The notes under the pieces are model-generated. The model was given only the letters and a program-made list of their open reading frames with translations, searched no databases and was not told the DNA's origin. The position numbers were made by a program, and so were the translations under genes. 64,000 bases of DNA from Micractinium sp. NFX-FRZ (Eukaryota; Chlorophyta; Trebouxiophyceae; Chlorellales; Chlorellaceae), in NCBI GenBank assembly GCA_029339195.1, contig JAPTJF010000321.1, positions 1 through 64,000 of the forward strand, read 5' to 3'. Within the stretch, counting starts at the first letter, position 1; each line of letters opens with the position of its first letter. This document shows positions 33,154-45,400 of this stretch, in pieces.

Positions 33154-36100
33154 CTACGGCGCCAGCAGCCTGCAGGCACGCCGGTGCCCCGCCCGCCAGT
33201 CGAGCACGCAGCACTCGCGGCAGCAGTAGCGCACCATGCGGCACCCCCCACAGCGCTTGCTCTTCACCGACTCTGCCGCCCCCTCAAGATTGGCGCATCG
33301 CAGGTAGGCACAGCCGCGGGTGGCTGCCGCCCGAGCCAGCTCCAGCTGCGCCACCTGCTGCTGCTCCGGCTGCTGCCAGTGGAGCAGCAGGGCCCGACCC
33401 AGGGCAGCGGCGGGGGGCAGCACCCTGGCTGCTGCCGCCTGCAGCTCGGCAGCAGTGTGGTTCCGTGCCCAGCTGCTCACTGCCGCGCCCGCTCCAAACA
33501 CAGCCTCGCAGGCTGCCTGCACTGGCAGCAGCGCTGCTGCCACTTCTGCTGAGCTGGACGCCTCGCTGGCACCCGCCTTGCTCAGGGCTGCAAGCACGCC
33601 GCGCAGGCCGCCCCAAGCCTGCCGGACCTGCACACATTTCATCAGGCATGACGTTACGTTCTATGAACTTACTGACAGCCCGCTTGCAGCCCCAGCACTG
33701 TTGCACCAGCCTCACCTCTTCCTGCCTCTCCCCAGCTTCCCTCTCTCCGCTCGCCTCGCGCACAGCAGCCTGCAGCACCTCCTCCAGCAGGCCGCCAGCC
33801 AGCAGAGCAGCCGCCAGGCGGGGCGACAGCTGCGCGTGCTCCAGCACCAAGCGGTGCAGCGGCACGACGGCTGGCGCTCTCAGGGTATCCCACAGCTTCT
33901 GAAGCTCGGGACGCTGCACATCATGAAGGCAGGGTCAGCCACATGTCAGCTGCAGACCACAACGGCCTCGCATTACAAAGGCACACAAGTGTGAGCATGG
34001 AGCCAAAACCCAGTGCAATTTGCTGTGATGGTTCGCACTCACCAGTCCTGCCTTGACAAACGCCGCAAGCAGGCTTTCCCCTGGAGCAGGCTCGCCCGCA
34101 GCCTGCTGCAAAGGCTGCTGGAGCAGCGCCCCAAACGCCAAGGCAGGCGCGTGCGCTGCCGCCACCACCGCTGCCTCCACCCGCTCTCGCCCATCACTGT
34201 CGGCCAACCGCTGCTCCACAGTGATGCCTGTGAAGGCGGCTGCTGCAATTATGGCCTCAATGTGAGCAGCACACATCGCCTGCAGCTGCCTGCAAGCTCA
34301 GGAAAGAAGACCCGCTGCTGGTCAGCCTGATGCGGGATGCAGCCAGGAGCCTGCTGGCAGCCTTGAGCATTACATGGCCACAAGTTTTACCTGCTTGGTT
34401 CTGCACTCCGCCTCTGGCTGCCGGGCACGCTCTGCCCTGCGATGCCCTGCTGAGCACCGCCCAGCTCCAAATGGGCGGCCCTGGTGAGGATGAAGGCAGC
34501 GTGGCCCAGGCCGGCCCATACAGCGCGCCCCGGGTTGTACCCCTCTTCGGCATAGCACAAAAATCCCAGAGGGTCGGGGCCCTGCTGCGCCAGGGCACGC
34601 AGGAAGTGGACCAACCGGCACGGCACTGTGTGAGCCCGCAACAGCAGCTCAACCGTCGCGGCTGCGCTGAGAGCGCCGCGGGAGGGCTGCTGCTGCTGCT
34701 GCAGCTGCTGCTGCCGATGCTCGGCTGCTTCTGCCCAGCTGGCGGTCTGTGAGTAATGTGCTGGTTCTGACAGCATGCCTATGCTGTTGTTGACAACGGC
34801 CTCCAGAGGGGCGACCAACTGCCAAGCTGTGTTTCCTGGCAGCGAGGCACGCAGCCGTGCGGCCAGGCGCTCCAGCGCCGGCATGCTCCCTTGTGCTGCC
34901 TCCCCCGCAGCAACACAGGCTGCCAAGGCGTCTGGGCTGCAACACCAGTACGGCTCTCCCTCGCACACGACACGGCGTGCCAGCCGCAGAGCGACACTCC
35001 AATGCCTAAACCCAACTGCGGCCATCTCGCCAGGCGAAGCGCTTGGCCTGCCGTGCCGCAGCGGAGGCGCTGCAGGCGTCAGCCGCTCCGCGGCTGCCAG
35101 CTGGCGCAGAGCGTGCAGGGCAGGCGGGGTCAGCTGGATGGCCACTAGTGCGGCTCGCTCATGCAGCAGGCTGGTGTTGTTTGTTGCCTCAGTGACACGG
35201 TCCAGCCAGGCGCACATGCCGCCGCCAAACAGGGCCACCGCTGCCGCCTGCAGCCGAAACCGCAGCTCGGCTGGCCATGCCTCGCCGCTGCTCCCTGCCG
35301 ATGATCCGGGCGCTGCTCCTGGAAGCACTGCCATGAGCAGTTCAGCTGCCGCTTCCAGAGACGGGCAGCGCTGGGACCCCCTCTCAAGGTCGGCTAGCTG
35401 CAAAGCAACAAAGATCAGGGGCGCAGGGCCGGGAGGCGGCCCTCATGAGTGTTCAGTCTGCCGCTGCGCTGCCGTCAGAGCGCACACCATCGTCTCCAAG
35501 CAATGCCTGGAATTGGCCCCGGCATGGCAGCATACCACTCACCAGCACATGTTGTATGGCCGGAGAGTGCTCCCCTGTCAGCATGGGTGACGCCAGCGCC
35601 TCGACAGCATCAAGCAGATGCTCCTGGCTGCCCCTCAGAAGCGGCAGGCTGCGCAGCAGCAGTGAGAATGCCTTTTCGAAGGGAGAGACCCAGCTGCCTG
35701 GCTCCCAGTTAAGCAGGAGCAAGTGCTCGTGGGCAGGGCCGCGCAGCAGCATGCGGCACACGCTGGCGTAGCACGGAAGCAGCGCTGTGGTGTCGCCTGC
35801 AGGGGAGAGGTGGTGAGATGGGCACCTTGCAAACACCTAGTTTCGTTGGCCTAGCAGGGCACCGGGCCACGTGTACCCGTGCTGCCAGTGCGGGAGCTCC
35901 CTACGGCACCTGATGTGCTGCCTGCCATGCCGGATAACAGCAGCTCTGCCACTTGCGCCAGCCAGAATGCAGCGTGAGGCTTGGCCTCCTCGTTTCCAGC
36001 AGCCCTGGCAGCAAATTCCTGCAAGGCACACACATGAAAAGGTTGTAAACGGGTGTCCAGTTGCGCAGGCAGGGTGTGTGGAAAACTCATGCATGCAGGC

Positions 36101-36850
36101 AAGTGAAGCTGCCCGACTTGCCTGGACAACCCTCTCCTCCTCCTGCTGCTCAAGCAGCTGTAGCACAGCATGCATAGCGCCCAGCTCCATGCCAGCCAGC
36201 TGCACCCCTCCTGGCTTGTAGACCTCACTGACTGCCAGCACAACGTAACGGCCCTCGCTCAGCAGCATGCGCGTGCCCTGCGCAAGCCCCGGGAACCGGC
36301 AGGGAGGGGCACCCAGCAGCTGCGCCAGCGCTGCGCTGCCCTGCAGGGCGGCGTAGCACAGCGCCAGCTGCGAAAGCCAGGCGCCGCCCGCCGCCTCGAC
36401 ATGTACCAGTGACACATCCCTCACATTGCAGAACACAGCAATAATCTGCCTGTGCACGTGCTCCAAGGACGCGCCGACCGAGTCAGCCAGCCTGCAGGCA
36501 GAGACGGCAGCGGGGCGTCTGGCAGGGCACCCGAGACCCGGCGGCGCACCTTGGACCAGCCGCCATGCCTGGCCCCTGGTCCCCCGGCTTCTCTTCTCCC
36601 AGGCACCCCCTGAGACACCCCGTCCCTCTCCCCAGACGCACCCCAGCAGCTCCTGGCGCAGCAAATCGGGCACCGCCCGGCCCTGCTGCTGCGCAAGGGT
36701 TGCGAGCGCCGCCTTGGCAAACGTGTTGGCTGCACGGCTGCCCTGCTTGGCAGCAGCCTCGCTCAGGGGCTGCCTGGCCAGCAGACGCTGCAGCTGCCTC
36801 AGGGCGTGCCGCACGGCCCCCAGACCCTCGTAGTTGGCATTATCTTCCAT
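33154..36850 (-). CDS. MYND zinc-finger protein, paralogue B, 8 exons, 966 aa
   Basis: Exons (high-low): 36850-36642, 36491-36122, 36018-35877, 35796-35543, 35397-34391, 34289-34043, 33913-33716, 33627-33154; phases close to 967 codons. Architecture matches A: exon 1 is the same length (209 nt) and starts MEDNANYEGLGAVRHALRQ. Long Leu/Ala-rich helices follow, then LSPRLAAALLAGGLLEEVLQ in exon 7 (198 nt in both) and a C-terminal MYND finger within exon 8 (RCGGCRMVRYCCRECC, DWRAGHRRAC). The exon 2 donor is GC, as in A. The exon 3 donor is ambiguous: an upstream GTGCCG site in the same phase would shorten it. Exon 8 is far more similar to A than the rest of the gene. Partners and pathway are unknown. 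Confidence 0.85.
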
Positions 36851-37262
36851 GATGTGCTGCCACCGATGCCTTTGTGTGTGGTGGGGGAGTGGCAGTGATC
36901 ACAGGAGGGCACGGGGTTGGAGAGCCCCGCTGCCAGCCTGGCGCGACAACCCACTATTCCCCATTGGCAACTCACTATTTCCATGGCAAGTTGAGTGTTG
37001 TTGGCACGGTGAAGGTGTCTGACCCAGGCATCCAGAATGGGAAGTGAAGGGGACTGTCGATCGGCCCATGTTCGGGGCACTACACGGCTGCACCGCCGCA
37101 GCCGCCGCAGCCGCCCAGGGCTTCACTCTGCCGCTGCCGCCAGCACCGAAGCCGGGCAGACTCTGGGCGAGGCAACGGGTTGCACCCTCATGGATATCTC
37201 CTCATCCGCACCCCGCCGATGCAGCGCCGTGTCAGAATGCCCCCTGTGCGTGCCAGCGCCCG
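36851..37262. other. Intergenic upstream of MYND gene B
   Basis: 412 bases between the start of MYND B and the stop of the next minus-strand gene. It should contain the B promoter. No feature was recognised. Confidence 0.45.
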
Positions 37263-38355
37263 CTAGCTCTCTGCTCTCAGCGATGCCCGCATGAGGCTGA
37301 GGTACACTGGCCACAGCTTGGGGCTGCCCTTGTACCACATCCAGCCCGGCAGCGCACGCGGCTCCCTGCAAGGTGGGTGAGCATGTCTCCCGCTGTGACG
37401 TGGCGGGGCAGGCCAGAGAGGGGCAGGCTGCACTATGCAAGGCGTGTTCCAAGCCACCGAGCAGGGCTGACCCGAGAGCCCAGGCGCACAGGCTGCTGTG
37501 GTGCTGCACAGCATGCATCCGCAAAAAACGCTGCAAGGAGAGCTCTGCAATGTGATGGGGCTACATCCGACGCCTGCTGCCCCCACCTGTTGTGGCTCTG
37601 GCTGTGGTTGAAGCGTGTGACCAGCAGGCGGCGGTTGATGTCGTCCAGCTTGGCGCCCGCCGACCCCCGGAAGCAGCGGGGCACGTAATGCGGCTTCCCG
37701 CTGCACACGGCGCGCTTCCCCGCCTTGACGGTGTAGCGCGCGCCGCCCACGCTGCATTCCAGCTGCCCTCTGCCCGCCAGGAACTGCTCCCCCAGCGGTG
37801 GCTCCCACACCGCCGGCGCCGGCTGCGGCCCGCTGGCCCGCAGGCGCCGCTCCTCGGGCGTGGGGGGCGGGTCCAGTCTCTCCAGTGTGTACAGGTCGAG
37901 GTCTCCGCGCTTGGTCCAGCGGCCACCCTTGTAAGCAAACTGGGGCCGCATCTCACTCATGAATTCCTCGCTGGGGCGCTGGCGCAGGGGAGGGGCCCGG
38001 CGGGAGGAAGGGTGTGGAGTGTGAGGGAGGGCAGTGACTCTGTTTCTCAGAACCCAAACACACGGCTGTTGGCAGGTGGCTCAGCCAGGCTGGGCGAGGC
38101 GGGCCGCAGCTGCCATGGAGCATGCACCCTGCTGGTAGCCAGAAGACGCCACCGTCGGGGCGCCGGCGCCACTGGCACTGGGGACCGTCCGTGTGCGTTG
38201 CACCGCTCGCCGTCTCCGTTCCCGCCTACCTTCTTCTTCATCACCAGCTGAATCACGCGGTGCAGGTTGAACAGCGTGGTTGAGCAGCGCACCACGACCT
38301 GCCGCCAGGCCCCCGTCCCCTCCTCCGTGATTTTGAGCGACACGATCTCGGTCAT
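37263..38355 (-). CDS. Unknown conserved-looking protein, 3 exons, 206 aa
   Basis: Exons: 38355-38230, 37978-37587, 37365-37263; phases close. Exon 1 (MTEIVSLKITEEGTGAWRQ, then VVVRCSTTLFNLHRVIQLVM) weakly recalls the start of plasmid pRiA4b ORF-3-like domains, which open with a beta strand, a W-R motif and a helix containing LHxVIQ. The expected following aromatic motifs are not obvious, so this is only a hint. Exon 2 has a Pro/Glu-rich middle and a Gly/Lys/Arg-rich segment (SVGGARYTVKAGKRAV). The C terminus is Trp/Tyr-rich (PGWMWYKGSPKLWPVYLSLM). No signal peptide or membrane span was seen. Divergent from the CNNM-type gene. Confidence 0.6.
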
Positions 38356-39145
38356 AATAAATGCGGCAACTTGAATCGGTTGGTGCGAGTTGTGGGCTGT
38401 CGGGGGGGCGCCTCGGGTTTCGAGGAGCCAGCATGCTTGCTGAGCACAGCGTGCACTGCAGCACGGCGGGACACACAGTCTCTTGCTCGTTTCTCAAATC
38501 TGCGCCAGTCAGGAAGAATAGCTTTGTAGAATAAGCCGTTGTACGATGTACCCGACCTTGCCAGGAAGGGAAGTAAGTGAACAACTGTTCAGTTCTGCCC
38601 GTGCGGGAGCTGCTCCGCCCGCCTGGCGCCGGTGCACTGCCAAGCACACCGCCGCCCATGCTCGTCAAGCCCCACATGCTCATCAACACGAATTCATCAT
38701 GCTAACATGCTGCAGTTGCTGCATGTGAGGTCACGAGCTGTGACCGGGGTGACACCGTCTGCAGGTGGGATGTCGAAGAATCCTGTGCGGGAGGCCCACG
38801 AGATGCGCAGGAGGTGGTGTGTAGAAGCCCCGCTGCCTGCCACCCTTTCTCTTGCAAAGTTCAAGTCTGTGAGTCAGACGAACTTGTTTCATTCCTGCCC
38901 CGCACTCCAGAGCCGCTGGGCACTAGCAGCTCACATCGCTGGCACCGGCGTCCCCGCCGCCAGCCTGGCGCCGCACTGGAAGGATTGCCAGCAGCACGTG
39001 ACTTTCCCACCTGCTACAGCCGGCTGTCCGAATTCTGCGCTTCACTGCGGCCGTCGAAGGAGCTACGTCGGGCAGCAGGCGCTGCCAGCACATGGGGGCC
39101 TCCCTGCAGCCTGCTCTCGCCTCTTGACCGCTGACCGTGGTAGCT
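38356..39145. promoter_or_regulatory. Divergent intergenic region, unknown gene / CNNM-type gene
   Basis: 790 bases between two divergent start codons, expected to carry both promoters. No TATA box, known operator or RNA was identified. Confidence 0.45.
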
Positions 39146-42100
39146 ATGCGGTTTCGGCTTTTGGCCGCGCGCATGCTGCTTCTGGGCGCGCTGCAGGCCC
39201 ACGCAGCGGCATATGCAAGGTGCGGCACCTCTCCCGCCGACCGTTCTGCCAGCTGTTTGAACGTCCCGTGCCTTCAATGTGATCGCCAAGCTGGGCGCCG
39301 AGCCGGCGCAACCTGGCAGCGCGGCGCCCCAACAAACTCGCCACCGCCTGCCGCCGCCAGTGCTGCCGCCGTCGACTGCCCGGCTACCAGTCAGCTGCTG
39401 CCGCTGCCACGCACCGCGCTCTCCGCCTGGAGAGCTGCACTGACCGCCCGATCTGTTTCTGTAACCACCGTGCAGGCAAGGGCGCCCCTTCCTGTCCTTC
39501 TTCACCGGCGACGCGAGCACCGGCGCAGCGCCGCCTTCCACCCCCTCTCCGTGGCATGCTGCGCCCGCCAGCCCCGACCCCTCGCCCTCCCCCGGCCCCG
39601 TGCCGTCCCCCAGCCCTGTGCCCTCTCCCAGCCCGCTGCCCCCGGAGCCGCCCAGCCCAGATCCATACGACCCTGACGACCCTGACCATGACCCCGAAAT
39701 GTTCTGGCCGCTGCTCTTTCTGGCCATTTTTTTGGTGGCCATGGCGGGCATGATGTCTGGCCTTACACTGGGCTTGATGTCGCTTGATCAAGTGGACATC
39801 GAGGTGAGGCGCCTGCTGAAGAGTGCGGGGGCCGGGGCAAGAGTGTGGGATGCTGCCGGGCTGTTGAGGTGGCTGGGAGAGCGCGCGTAGTTGGGCCTCA
39901 CGTCAGGAACACCTGGCATTGTGCCCAGATGGTGGGGGTCTGTCAGTATGTGCAGGGACATGGGTGGCTGGAAGTTGTGAGGGCTCAGTATAGCCGCTAA
40001 CTGCTGCCGCCGCCTCACCTCCGCCTTTCCCCCCGCTCTCCCTCCCCGCTCCGACGCGACCCCAGATCCTGCGCCGCAGCGGCACGGAGCGCCAGAAGCG
40101 TCTGGCCCGCCGCATCCAGCCCGTGCTGCGCCGCCCACACGTGCTGCTCACCACGCTGCTGGTGTGCAACGCGCTGGCGGCGGAGGGGCTGCCGCTGGTG
40201 CTGGACCGGCTGGCGGACCCGGTCACCGCCATTGTCGTGTCGGTCACCGTGGTGCTCTTCTTTGGTGAGTGAGTTGTGGGCCGGAGCAGTGGGGTGCCTG
40301 CCTATTGTGAGCACGGCTGCCGCTTTTTCTGTCCATGAGGCGGGGGGAAACGACGTGCTCTTCTTTGGTGAGTGGTTGTGGGCAGCAATGGGGCGCCCCT
40401 CTGCTGTGTTAAGGGCTGCCGCTGTGCTGTGCTCTTCTTTGGTGAGCGGCTGTGGGCCGCAGCAGCGGGGTGCCTGCCTACTGTGAGCATTGGGCTGCCG
40501 CTGCTTCTGTTTATGAGGCTGGGAGATACGACGTGCCGGCCAGGCGGGGAGGGTTGAGTGCATGGGGTGCAGGGTCTTCCTGAGAGGACATGAGCACCTG
40601 AGTGTGTGGCGCCGGTATCCGTGCACATGTCCCCTGGGCCCACCCGACCCGCTCACAAAAGCACGCGCTGCCTGCCACGGCCCGCCCTGCCCCCGGTTGC
40701 CCTGCAGGCGAGATCATTCCCCAGGCGGCATGCTCACGCTACGGCCTGGAGATTGGCGCGACGTCAGCGCCCTTTGTGCAGCTGCTGATGTGGATCACAG
40801 CCCCCATCTCCTTCCCCATTGGCTGGGTGCTGGATCGGGTGCTGGGGCACCGGCACACGGCGCTGTTCAGGTGGGGGGCAGCGGGGGTGCCGGTGGCACA
40901 GCGTGTTGAAAGGATGTGCATTGGCAGGGGGAGGCTGGCTTTTCAGTGCTGTGTGCCGTAACCAGCCAAGGGGCCGGGCGCGGACCCCCCATGCCCTCCC
41001 GCCTGCATGCATGCCCTCCCGCCTGCCCCCCTGCCTGCCTGCATGCACGCATGCGGGGGCCATCAGCCACCCATGCGTCCACTGCCTCCCTCCCATGGTC
41101 ACCCCCATCCCACCTCCTCTGCCCGCACCTGGCAGGCGAGCCGAGCTCAAGGCCCTGGTCGACATCCACAAGGAGGGGCAGGAGTTTGGGGGGCAGCTGT
41201 CGGCAGGTGGGCGCAGGGCGGGGGGGCGCCCAGGCCTGGGGTGGTGGCTGCTGCTGGGCGAGGGCCGCTGCAGGCATGCGCATGGGTGCCCGACTGCAGC
41301 CGGCGGTTGCCGCACAGCTCGCACTCCCCTCCCTCAGTCATCGACCGCGGGCTGCTCTGCGTGCTCAAAGGAGTACCCACCCCCTTGCCCCTTCCCCTTC
41401 CCCTCCCTCCCGCCCCACCAGACGAGGTGTCGATCATCAAGGGCGCACTCGACATGACTCACAAGACCGCCCGGCACGCCATGACCCCCATCGACATGGT
41501 CTTCATGCTGCCCGCCGATGCGGTGCTGGATGAGGACACGCTGACCGCCATCATGGCCTCGGGTGAGGCAGTACAAGGCATTGCTGTTTGGTGCCGGTCA
41601 GGGGGTGCGCTTTTTGGCTGGGCTGGGTCTGAGCGGGGTCGTGCTACTAGTGGCCGGTGCGGGCGGAGTGAGAAGGGGTGTTGCTGTTGCGTCCTGATTT
41701 CGCCCTCCCCCACCCCCTCCCCTGCTGCCCGCTCCAGGCCACTCGCGCATCCCCGTGCACCGCCCGGGCGACCGGAGCGCCATCCTGGGTATCATGCTGG
41801 TCAAGGAACTGCTGCTGGTGAACCAGAGCCAGGGCAAGACGGTGGGGCGCCAGAAAGTGAGGTCGCTGCCCGCTGTGCGCGCAGGTGAGCGAGGGCGGGC
41901 GGTGCTGCAGTGAGGGCAGTAAGGGTGGGCAGCGTGAGCAAGGGAGTCGTCCAGGGTTGCTTGCTTGTTGTTGCCTGTTGGTGTGCCGTGTCCGCGCGGT
42001 TGTGGCTAGGGAAGGCGATGCTTGCGGTGCTAAGTGCTGCAACAATATTGATTTAGTTGCGACCCGCGGGATGGCTGGCCTGAGTCCCAGCGCATTCTCC

Positions 42101-44847
42101 AACTGTCCGCCCCAGCTCTGCGCCCCCTGCGCACCACCCGTCTTCCACATGCACCCACACCCCCGCAGACACCCCCCTGTACGACATGCTGAAGCTGTTT
42201 GAAATCGGGCGCAGCCACATGGCGGTGCTGATGCAGCTGACCAAGGCGGCTGCGGAGCGGCAGCGCAAGCAGAGGTCGGCTAGGGTGGGCTGCTCCGGCT
42301 GGTGGAGCCGTTTGTGTGCATGTGTGCATGTCAACAGGAGGGTGCACCGCCTGCGGACTGTGCGTACCGGCAGTGCGCGCACACATGCAGGTACAGCGTG
42401 CCAAGTGGAGAGTACAGTGCTGTGTCCACCTCTGTCATCCGCTTGCCCAGCCCTCCAAGCTCGTCGATGCCTCTGGCTGCTGTGCGCTCCTCAGCCCCAG
42501 ACTCACCTTGTGTGTGGTGCACCTCGACCCCCCAAACCTGTTCCTGCTGTGCCTGGTGTGCAGGGAGGAGCGCATGATGGCGGCTGTGGATTCGATGAGC
42601 GATGACCCCAGCGATGAAGACGATGCAGACGTACGCACTGGGCCTGGCCCGACCTGCATTGTGCTGCCCGCCTGCCCGCCCGCACATCCAGCACACTCGA
42701 CTCTGCGCAGCCAGCCTTGCCTGTCTCTCCCGCCTGGCCGGCACGGCGTGTCCCGATGCAATGGGCTATGCCGCCCTGCCTGTCTACTCACCTGGCATGT
42801 CCCAGGTTGGGCCGCTAGTATGGCGTGGCAGCCAGACAGGCCCGCCCGCTTCATTGCCTGCCTGCAGTTGCCCAATCTCACGTGCCTCCGCCCCGCCTAC
42901 CTGCTCTGCCTCCCTCCCTCGCATCCCTCTTTGTGCCTGCAGTCCGAGCAGGACCACCTGCTGCCCCGCCCCACCGCCTCCCCCGAAGACTTCATCTTTG
43001 ACGCCACAGGTGGGTGGGTGGCCATGCTGTGCCTGCTGTGCCTGCTGCCCCCGGCTGTGCCTGCTGAGGCCCATGTCTGTGCAATGCCTGCCGGCATGGT
43101 ATTAGTGCTCACCATAGTAGCCCTCCACCTGCCGGGGTGTGTGTGTGTGCCTGTGGTGTGCAGACTTTGAGCCGGTGGGCATCATCACGATTGAGGACGT
43201 GCTGGAGGAGCTGCTGCAGGTGGAGATACTGGACGAAACAGACAAGTGAGCTGAGGGCGAGGGTCAGGCTGGGGTGACACCTGGGGTACTGCTTGCTCTG
43301 GGGCGGTTGGGCGATACCCAGGGTGGAGGGTGCGGGGCACGTGGCGTTGTCCAAGCGAGCGAGCATGCCTGTATGTAACACACGCAGACCCGCAGGGTGT
43401 GTGCTGGGGGTCGGGTGCTCCTCAGGCCTCTCAACTTCCGTCCCTCCTGCCCCAACCTGCTTTCTCCCGGTGCCCGCCCGTCTCCCAACCTCTCGTCTCC
43501 CTGCCCTCTCGCAATCCCCCCCCGCCCTCCCCCTCGCCTCCTCTAGGTTTGTGGACAACCTGCAGCGCACTCCCGTCACTGCCGCCCTCATCATGGGCAG
43601 CCTGCCGCCGCACCTGCGCACCGTGCTGGGCGCGCGTGCGCTGCTGCCGCGCATCGGCGGGGCGGCGTTCATGGAGCCAAGCGGGTCGGAGCGGGGGCTG
43701 ACGGTGCTGGAGCCTGAGTTGCCGCTGGACCGGCGGGGGCAGGCACGAGCGGCAGCTGGCCCAGGGGGAATGAAAGCAGACAAGCCGGCAGCTGCGGCGG
43801 CGGCGGCGGCAGCAGCGGCGCCGCCGCCGCCGTATGCCAACGGCAGCAGTGCAGGCAGCGGCCTGGCAGCGGCGCGTGCCGGCGCGTCGCCAGACGGCGC
43901 TTCGCCCACTGCTGCCGCAGGGGCCAAGTCACCACGGCGACTGGGGCCGCCTGCGCGCAGCCCGCAGATGCTGAGCCCGCGGGCACTCAGCCCGCAGCAC
44001 GCGCACAGCGGCGGCACCGACACGCCCCCCAGCGGCGGCGCCGTCGTGCCTGCTGCCCTTCTCATGAAGCAGGGCAGCATGGGGGCCTCACTGGTGGCAG
44101 AGGCCCTTCGGCAGGAGATAGCTGCACAGCTGGCGGCAGTTTCGGCAGCCACAGCGGGCGGCGGCGGCAGTGGTGGAGGCACCGCCGCCGGCAGTGCCGG
44201 CAACTCCATGCACGGGCGGCGCGTGCACCGCTCGCGCTCCCGCTCTCCGCTGCCGGGCAGCAGGCACGCACTGAGCTCGCCAGAGGCCCTCATCCTTCCG
44301 CCGCCACCTGGCCAGCCCAGTGCGTTTGCCTGGGCGGCAGCAGCAGCAGGCAGCTCCGGTCCTGGATCCCAGCAGCAGCAGCAGCAGCAACAGCAGCAGG
44401 CAGCTGCAGTGCTCGAGCCGCTGCCTCCCATCTTCCAGGGCCTGCGCCGCTCGCGGTCGGATGCAGCGCACAGCGGGGGCAGCGGCGCCGCCACGCCGCG
44501 CTTGGGCGTGCAGCTGCCGCCGCCGCCGCCCCGGCGCAGCACGCACATCGGGCAGCGGGTGCAGGAGCAGGTGGGGGGACAGCAGAGGCAGGCTGGGCTG
44601 GTGTGGATGCGGGCAGGGGGTGTGGGGTCAGGTGGTTGTGTGACAGGAGGGAGAGCAGCGGGCACTTGCCAGGCCAGCCACACGCTCGCAGCATTTCAGG
44701 CAGTCACGCGCGGCTCATCCCTGCCCCTGTCTGCAGATCGATCTCCTGCAGCCCCTGCTGATCAGCAGCCGGCAGGCCAGCGGGGAAAGTTCTCCCAGAT
44801 TTGATGCCTTGCCCAGAGGTGGCGGCCCCGACATGGACGAGCCGTGA
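39146..44847 (+). CDS. CNNM/CorB-type DUF21-CBS magnesium transporter-like protein, 13 exons, 859 aa
   Basis: Exons: 39146-39219, 39476-39803, 40066-40264, 40708-40870, 41136-41206, 41422-41562, 41738-41884, 42169-42274, 42564-42630, 42943-43009, 43164-43245, 43547-44570, 44737-44847; phases close. A signal peptide (MRFRLLAARMLLLGALQAHA) leads into a Pro/Ser/Asp-rich extracellular-type stretch (SPSPGPVPSPSP). The DUF21 membrane domain follows (FWPLLFLAIFLVAMAGMMSG, GLTLGLMSLDQVDIE, GEIIPQAACSRYGLEIGA). A CBS pair follows (TARHAMTPIDMVFML; HSRIPVHRPGD; second repeat ending PVGIITIEDVLEELL). Family members export or transport Mg2+ and related cations, gated by nucleotide binding to the CBS pair. 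Exon 12 adds ~340 residues of Ala/Ser/Gln-rich disordered tail with an SR-like patch and poly-Gln (44370-44400). The start is the first in-frame ATG before the signal peptide. Confidence 0.93.
40249..40540 (+). repeat. Tandem copies of CNNM-type gene exon 3 donor edge in intron 3
   Basis: The true edge GTGCTCTTCTTTG|gtgagtg (40249-40275) is followed by copies at 40353-40377 and 40428-40452. Each has an identical 13-base exon end and a good GTGAG donor, embedded in ~75-105-bp units that also share tgcctgcct and tgagcat blocks. Confidence 0.85.
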
Positions 44848-45400
44848 TGCGGCTGCAGAGCACACAGAACACATCCACGCCATGGCAGCCGGCGCTGCCC
44901 TGCCCTGCCCTGCGCTGCCATAAACTCCCTCAGACTGCCATTCATAAAATCCCTCAGACTGAAAGCTCGCTTCTCGTTGGTGCTCCCCAGACAAGAGTGC
45001 AGCCAGACCAGTCCTTGTGCCCATGCATTGTGCCGCCCCCTTGCTCCTCCTCTTTTGCCTCTCCATTGCACCACACTCGTATTCTTGGCATGCACCTTGC
45101 TCTTCCAGCCTTTTGCAACAGGGAACCTCAGCGCAAGGGCAACGATTACAAGAGGCTGTGCAGTGCCACACGCCGTGCTCAACGCCGCTGCTCTTGCACC
45201 TGCCAGCAGCTGTTGTGCACAGCAGCACGACCAGGGGCTGCGTGCCAACCAGCACTTGGCGGTGCCAGCCTTTTGCTCGCTGCTGCCCCTCCTGCGTCCC
45301 TGGCGCTCGCAGCCAGCTGCCGCCTGCCGTCTCTCCGACTGCAGCAGCGGCGCCACCATGCTTCTGCCTGCCCCGCACGCAAGCGCCTCCAGCCTTCAGT
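44848..45400. other. Convergent 3' intergenic region
   Basis: 553 bases between convergent stops. It contains a short direct repeat around 44920-44965 (cataaa(c/a)tccctcagactg twice). Otherwise it holds presumed 3' UTRs. Confidence 0.45.

Noticed and set aside
43109..44683. 524-codon minus-strand open frame
   Set aside because: Antisense shadow of CNNM-type exon 12, which has a consistent splice model and domain context.
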